Under the pieces are notes generated by a model, which saw nothing but the letters and a program-made list of their open reading frames with translations, ran no database searches and was not told the origin of the DNA. From positions 1-64,000 of the forward strand of contig CAVYNB010000016.1 of assembly GCA_963769745.1 (NCBI GenBank): DNA of 64,000 bases. Direction: 5' to 3'. Below are positions 60,876-64,000 of this stretch, piece after piece (position 1 is the stretch's first letter; every line of letters starts with the position of its first letter). The translations under genes were made by a program, and so were the position numbers. The stretch is from JALORV01 sp963769745. Lineage in GTDB: Bacteria; Pseudomonadota; Gammaproteobacteria; Burkholderiales; Burkholderiaceae_F.

Positions 60876-60909
60876 CCGATTATGCGCTGCCGCGCGTTCC
60901 TATAATCGG
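60876..60909. promoter_or_regulatory. Divergent promoter with inverted -10 elements between the FKBP and JmjC genes
   Basis: Perfect arms CCGATTAT (60876-60883) and ATAATCGG (60902-60909) carry a -10 on each strand: TATAAT (60901-60906) for the plus strand and CATAAT (60884-60879) for the minus strand. The plus -10 ends only seven bases before ATG 60914, so the JmjC mRNA should be leaderless or nearly so. The minus one leaves a short leader with GGAGA. Confidence 0.6.
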
Positions 60910-60913
60910 CTCG

Positions 60914-62050
60914 ATGACCCACCAGGTGCTGCATCGTCTAGGCCCAATGACGGTCACGCGTTTCATGCGTGAGGCCTGGCAGCGCAAGCCGCTGCTGCTG
61001 CGGGGTGCACTGGCAGGATTTGAACCGCCAGTCGATCGCGACCGCCTGCTTGCCCTCGCTGCTCATCCGGAGGGGGAAGCGCGTCTGATCGAGCAGGTCA
61101 ATGGCGCCTGGAAGCTGCGCTACGGACCGTTTACGCGGCTGCCTTCTCCACGGCGCCCGGGCTGGACGCTGCTGGTGCAGGGCGTCGACCTGCTGGACGA
61201 AAGCGCGCACCGGCTGCTGCAGCGCTTCCGCTTCGTTCCCGATGCCCGACTCGACGATCTGATGATGAGCTACGCGACCGACGGCGGAGGCGTGGGTCCG
61301 CACACCGATTCCTACGATGTATTCCTGTTGCAGGCGGTCGGTCGCCGCCGCTGGCGCATCAGCCGGCAACGCGACCTGCGGCGGGTCGACGGCCTGCCGT
61401 TGCAGATCCTCGCGAACTTTCAGCCCACCACGGAATTCGTGCTGGAGCCTGGCGACATGCTCTACCTGCCGCCCGGCGTCGCGCACGAAGGCACGGCGCT
61501 CGGCGAGTGCGTCACGTATTCGATCGGCTTTCGCGCCCCGACCCACCAGGAGTTGCTCGAACCCTTCCTGACGGACTTTGCCGCACATGCGAACGTCTCC
61601 GGCCGCTTCGAGGATCGCGGACTGCACGCGACGCGGCGTCCCGGAGCGCTGCCCGCCGCGATGGTGACACGACTGCACGCTGCGCTCGGCGCACAGCGGC
61701 CGGGGCGTTCGGACTGCGCGCGCTTTCTGCTCGCCCACCTGTCGGAGCCCAAGGCGCAGGTCGTGTTCGATCGACCCCGTCGTCCGCTGCGATCGCAGCG
61801 GTTTGCCGAGCGGGCGCGCAAGCACGGCGTCGCGCTCGATCGTCGTACACGGTTCCTCTACTCCGGCGGGTCAGTCGGCATCAACGGCGAGTTCTCAACG
61901 CTGGAGCGGACCCTCCGCGGACCATTGCAGCGATTGTCCGATCGGCGCGCGCTGACGCCGGACGAGTTGTCCGATGCCGTCCTGGAGCACCTGCACCCGT
62001 GGTACCTCGCTGGCTGGCTGCATCTTGCTGGAGTCGAGGAGCAACGATGA
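60914..62050 (+). CDS. JmjC/cupin-type ribosomal protein arginine hydroxylase (RoxA/YcfD-like)
   Basis: A 378-residue Fe(II)/2-oxoglutarate oxygenase. The iron ligands are His130 and Asp132 (VGPHTDSYDVFLLQAVG) and His191 (PPGVAHEGTALG). PTTEFVLEPGDMLYLPPG is the cupin core, and the C-terminal winged-helix dimer part matches YcfD, which hydroxylates an arginine of ribosomal protein L16. The start follows the plus-strand TATAAT too closely for a leader. The stop overlaps the next ATG (ATGA). Confidence 0.9.
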   Translation: MTHQVLHRLGPMTVTRFMREAWQRKPLLLRGALAGFEPPVDRDRLLALAAHPEGEARLIEQVNGAWKLRYGPFTRLPSPRRPGWTLLVQGVDLLDESAHRLLQRFRFVPDARLDDLMMSYATDGGGVGPHTDSYDVFLLQAVGRRRWRISRQRDLRRVDGLPLQILANFQPTTEFVLEPGDMLYLPPGVAHEGTALGECVTYSIGFRAPTHQELLEPFLTDFAAHANVSGRFEDRGLHATRRPGALPAAMVTRLHAALGAQRPGRSDCARFLLAHLSEPKAQVVFDRPRRPLRSQRFAERARKHGVALDRRTRFLYSGGSVGINGEFSTLERTLRGPLQRLSDRRALTPDELSDAVLEHLHPWYLAGWLHLAGVEEQR

Positions 62051-62562
62051 AACCCTCGGAGATGACTCTGACCCACGGCGCGCCGGAACGCGCGCTGATC
62101 ACATCCCGTGCGGAAACGCACGAGGCCGTGCTGATTGCGCTGGGTGTTGCCGAACGCACGATCCGATGCCTGCACCGCGACCTGGCCGTGTTCGACCTGG
62201 GCAGCGTCGCGGTGGAAGAGCGGCTGCACCGGCTGCTGCTCTCGCATCGCTCGGTGCGCGTGCGACTCCTAGTCGACGACGCCGCCTGGCTCGAATCGCG
62301 CGCACCGCGCTTGCGCGCGCTGCAACGCCAGTTTCCACATGCGCTGGAAATGCGCGTCGCCGCCTCGGACGATCCGGTCGGCGACGATGCCTTTCTGCTG
62401 GCCGACGATCACGCGGCGCTCGAACTCAAGCCGACCAGCGTCGCGCGCGGTGACCTGTGGGTGCACAACAAGCCGCATGTCCAGCCCCTGGCGGCCGCGT
62501 TCGAACGTCGCTGGAATGCCGGCGGACACAACCTGGCCGTCGTTCCGCTGGGCCTCGGCTGA
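62047..62562 (+). CDS. DUF7931-type conserved protein
   Basis: A 171-residue protein coupled by ATGA to the JmjC gene. The pattern ETHEAVLIALGVAERTIRCL, then VRVRLLVDDAAWLESRAPRL, then DAFLLADDHAALELKPTS resembles the DUF7931 domain, which I recall as the tail of some GNAT proteins and as a stand-alone protein. It may be related to phospholipase-D-like folds but lacks an HKD motif. The function is unknown. Coupling to the hydroxylase is the only clue. Confidence 0.75.
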   Translation: MKPSEMTLTHGAPERALITSRAETHEAVLIALGVAERTIRCLHRDLAVFDLGSVAVEERLHRLLLSHRSVRVRLLVDDAAWLESRAPRLRALQRQFPHALEMRVAASDDPVGDDAFLLADDHAALELKPTSVARGDLWVHNKPHVQPLAAAFERRWNAGGHNLAVVPLGLG

Positions 62563-62605
62563 GTGACTCTCGGCGCTGCTGGTCGCCTGACCATGCGCGA
62601 ACGCC

Positions 62606-62611
62606 TATAAT
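62606..62611 (+). promoter_or_regulatory. Probable -10 element for the small lipoprotein gene
   Basis: A consensus TATAAT lies about 147 bases upstream of ATG 62758. No convincing -35 is seen. The long leader contains the tandem repeat at 62713-62740. Confidence 0.5.
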
Positions 62612-62712
62612 GCCGGCCCGGCACGATCGATAGCACGTCAGTCGATGGCACGACGGTCGAAACCGATCGATTCCACTCGGTGCCTGCGGCCATGGCGTCG
62701 CACCGCTCACAA

Positions 62713-62740
62713 AGAATTCATTTACCAGAATTCATTCACC
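62713..62740 (+). repeat. Tandem 14-base direct repeat in the leader of the lipoprotein gene
   Basis: Two adjacent copies, AGAATTCATTTACC and AGAATTCATTCACC, differ at one base and end 17 bases before the ATG, immediately before the AGGAAGG ribosome binding site. This AT-rich block stands out from the GC-rich surroundings. The function is not known. Confidence 0.75.
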
Positions 62741-62757
62741 ACTCAGGAAGGTTGCAC

Positions 62758-63066
62758 ATGAACAAGTCGTTACTGATCGCTTCGATGATGGTTGTCGCGC
62801 TGGCGGCCTGCGGCAAGAAGGAAGCGCCCGCCCCCGCCCCGACGCCTGCACCGGCCGCCGCTCCGGCACCTGCGCCCGCCCCGGCTCCCGCTCCTGCTGC
62901 CGACGCTGCCAAGCCGGCCGACGCCGCGCCCGCAGGCGCTCCGATGACGACGGCAGCTCCGGCAGGTGGAGCGGGCACGTCGCCGATGCCGGCCCAGGAC
63001 GCCGCCAAGGCAGAAGCCGCCGCAGCGGTCGAGAAGGCCAACAAAGCGGCCACGCCGCAGAAGTAG
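62758..63066 (+). CDS. Small Ala/Pro-rich lipoprotein
   Basis: A 102-residue protein with lipobox LAAC (residues 16-19), then KKEAPAPAPTPAPAAAPAPA, a continuous Ala/Pro tract of about 30 residues, and an Ala/Lys helical C-terminus (EAAAAVEKANKAATPQK). The low-complexity body looks like a spacer through the periplasm or to peptidoglycan. A good ribosome binding site AGGAAGG and an intrinsic terminator frame it as a monocistronic gene. Confidence 0.83.
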   Translation: MNKSLLIASMMVVALAACGKKEAPAPAPTPAPAAAPAPAPAPAPAPAADAAKPADAAPAGAPMTTAAPAGGAGTSPMPAQDAAKAEAAAAVEKANKAATPQK

Positions 63067-63087
63067 TCCTCGCGTCAGCGCGAGCGC

Positions 63088-63118
63088 AAGGGCCGGCTCA
63101 GCCGGCCCTTGTTGTTTC
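63088..63118 (+). terminator. Rho-independent terminator after the lipoprotein gene
   Basis: A ten-base-pair stem AAGGGCCGGC (63088-63097) / GCCGGCCCTT (63101-63110) with a TCA loop is followed by GTTGTTT. It lies 22 bases after the stop, and between convergent genes may also serve the minus strand. Confidence 0.85.
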
Positions 63119-63136
63119 TGCTATCTGTGCGGCAAC

Positions 63137-63913
63137 TCAGACCGCGCGCCAGTCGAGTCCGACATCCTGGTAGGCGACGCCGATCTCGTCCTCCGCGCAG
63201 TCCAGCACGCCGGCAAGCGCCTGCCGCGCGAGGTCCGGTCGGTTGTTGCTGCGTGACAGATGTGCAGCGGCGATCCAGCCCAGCTGTGCGCGGTCGATGC
63301 GATCCAGGATGTCTGCAGCCTGCGCATTCGACAGGTGTCCGCGGGCGCCGGCGATGCGTGCCTTCAGGAAGGGCGGATACGCACCCCGCTGCAACATCTC
63401 GACATCGTGATTGCATTCGAGCACCAGCGCATGCACGCCAGAGAGCGCGGCAACAATCGTGTCGGAGCATTCGCCCGCGTCCGTCAGCAGCCCTGCCCGG
63501 CGCAATCCGTCGGTGAAGGTGTATTGCACCGGCTCGGCCGCATCGTGCGGTACCGCGTAGGGCTCCACCCTCAGCGCCCCGATCTCGACGGCCTGCCCTG
63601 CTTCGACACGCCGCCATTCGATGCGCTCGTCGTCGAACGACGATGCGGCTGCGGTGCCGGCGGTGCAATAGACCGGAACACCATGACGGCGCGCGAGGGC
63701 GGCGACGCCGCCGACATGATCCGAGTGCTCGTGGGTTACGAATACCGCATCGAGCGACCCCACCTCGAGGCCGGCCCGTTGCAGCCGCTGGCCGAGCTGG
63801 CGCAGATTGAAACCGTTGTCGACCAGGATACGGCTCGTGTGCGGTCCGTCCCGCACCTCGACCAGCAGGCCGTTGCCGCTGCTGCCAGAGCCGAGACTGC
63901 AGACGCGCAGCAC
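63137..63913 (-). CDS. MBL-fold metallohydrolase
   Basis: A 258-residue metallo-beta-lactamase fold protein of the YycJ/WalJ type. SLGSGSSGNGLLVEV starts the fold, with the metal motif VTHEHSDHVGG, YAVPHDAAEP and LECNHDVEML supplying further ligands. It is probably a nuclease or hydrolase in the cytosol; the family is linked to DNA processing. It follows the probable bamC by ten bases in the same direction. Confidence 0.88.
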   Translation of the reverse strand: MLRVCSLGSGSSGNGLLVEVRDGPHTSRILVDNGFNLRQLGQRLQRAGLEVGSLDAVFVTHEHSDHVGGVAALARRHGVPVYCTAGTAAASSFDDERIEWRRVEAGQAVEIGALRVEPYAVPHDAAEPVQYTFTDGLRRAGLLTDAGECSDTIVAALSGVHALVLECNHDVEMLQRGAYPPFLKARIAGARGHLSNAQAADILDRIDRAQLGWIAAAHLSRSNNRPDLARQALAGVLDCAEDEIGVAYQDVGLDWRAV

Positions 63914-63923
63914 GGGCCGCCGT

Positions 63924-64000
63924 TCAGCGAAGCTGGTCTTTGAGCAGCGTCAGGATGCGGTCGCCCGCGGGAGAAAGCTCGGGCTTGCCGTCGCTGTTGA
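63924..64000 (-). CDS. bamC: C-terminal end of a probable BamC outer-membrane assembly lipoprotein (partial)
   Basis: The final 24 residues of a minus-strand gene that begins outside the window: NSDGKPELSPAGDRILTLLK and then DQLR before TGA 63926-63924. This ending, with a helix of the form RLLxLLxxQLR, and the position directly upstream of the MBL-fold gene suggest BamC. The rest is needed for proof. Confidence 0.55.
   Translation of the reverse strand, partial: NSDGKPELSPAGDRILTLLKDQLR

Noticed and set aside
1..64000. Prophage, integron or insertion sequence
   Set aside because: No integrase, transposase, terminal inverted repeat with target duplication, or phage structural gene was seen, and the tRNA genes have no adjacent att-like duplication.

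Overview
This 64 kb window is high-GC chromosomal DNA that reads as a betaproteobacterium, most likely Burkholderiales or a close relative. The clearest sign is the housekeeping block suhB / trmJ / cysE / lpxH / ppiB / ppiA / TPR / cysS / alkA / accA / tilS / lysC / tRNA-Ser, an order I recall from that group. LPS-related genes and lipoproteins fit a Gram-negative cell. A complete-looking sox region indicates the capacity to oxidise thiosulfate or other reduced sulfur.

Layout. (1) 1-6.8 kb: loosely connected genes: a cytochrome P450, a frameshifted DUF1801 gene, a very long TonB/TolA-like protein, an S41-type peptidase and a GNAT acetyltransferase. (2) 7-13.5 kb: a BMP-type nucleoside/purine ABC importer (lipoprotein, two permeases, double ATPase) with an unrecognised 541-residue gene inserted on the other strand, and a tRNA-Ser directly upstream of the ATPase gene. 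(3) 13.6-16.2 kb: arfB, a two-domain META lipoprotein and a coupled pair of unknown exported proteins. (4) 16.3-24.8 kb: the sox locus on the minus strand, in the order arsR-type regulator, soxC, soxD (frameshifted), soxY, soxZ, a DsrE-like lipoprotein gene, soxA, soxX, terminator, TlpA-like thioredoxin, soxB, second thioredoxin. (5) 25-30.2 kb, divergent from sox: DUF2892 - RND adaptor - RND pump (frameshifted) - DUF2892 - CsoR/CstR-like repressor, with a CsoR-family type operator at the head. I read this as a sulfur-stress export operon. (6) 30.3-40.4 kb: an aryl-polyene-like (APE) lipid-pigment cluster (ACP, a membrane-domain/AMP-ligase fusion, two dehydratases, acyltransferase, LolA-like carrier, MMPL exporter, ketosynthase, chain-length-factor-like protein, ketoreductase, glycosyltransferase), tightly overlapped. 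A frameshifted lipoprotein gene lies upstream on the same strand, followed by a divergent methyltransferase gene. (7) 42.3-45.3 kb: fadD and a HEPN / HTH-nucleotidyltransferase pair with its own twin operator. (8) 45.4-64 kb: tRNAs, an outer-membrane barrel, lysC and the housekeeping block above, then mutS, an FKBP-type isomerase, a JmjC-type hydroxylase, a DUF7931 protein, a small lipoprotein, an MBL-fold hydrolase and the C-terminal end of a probable bamC.

Four otherwise well conserved genes (DUF1801, soxD, the RND pump, a small lipoprotein) each carry exactly one single-base indel. That pattern suggests residual sequencing or assembly errors at least as much as gene decay, so soxD and the pump may well be intact in the organism. 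I saw no integrase, transposase, CRISPR array or prophage gene.
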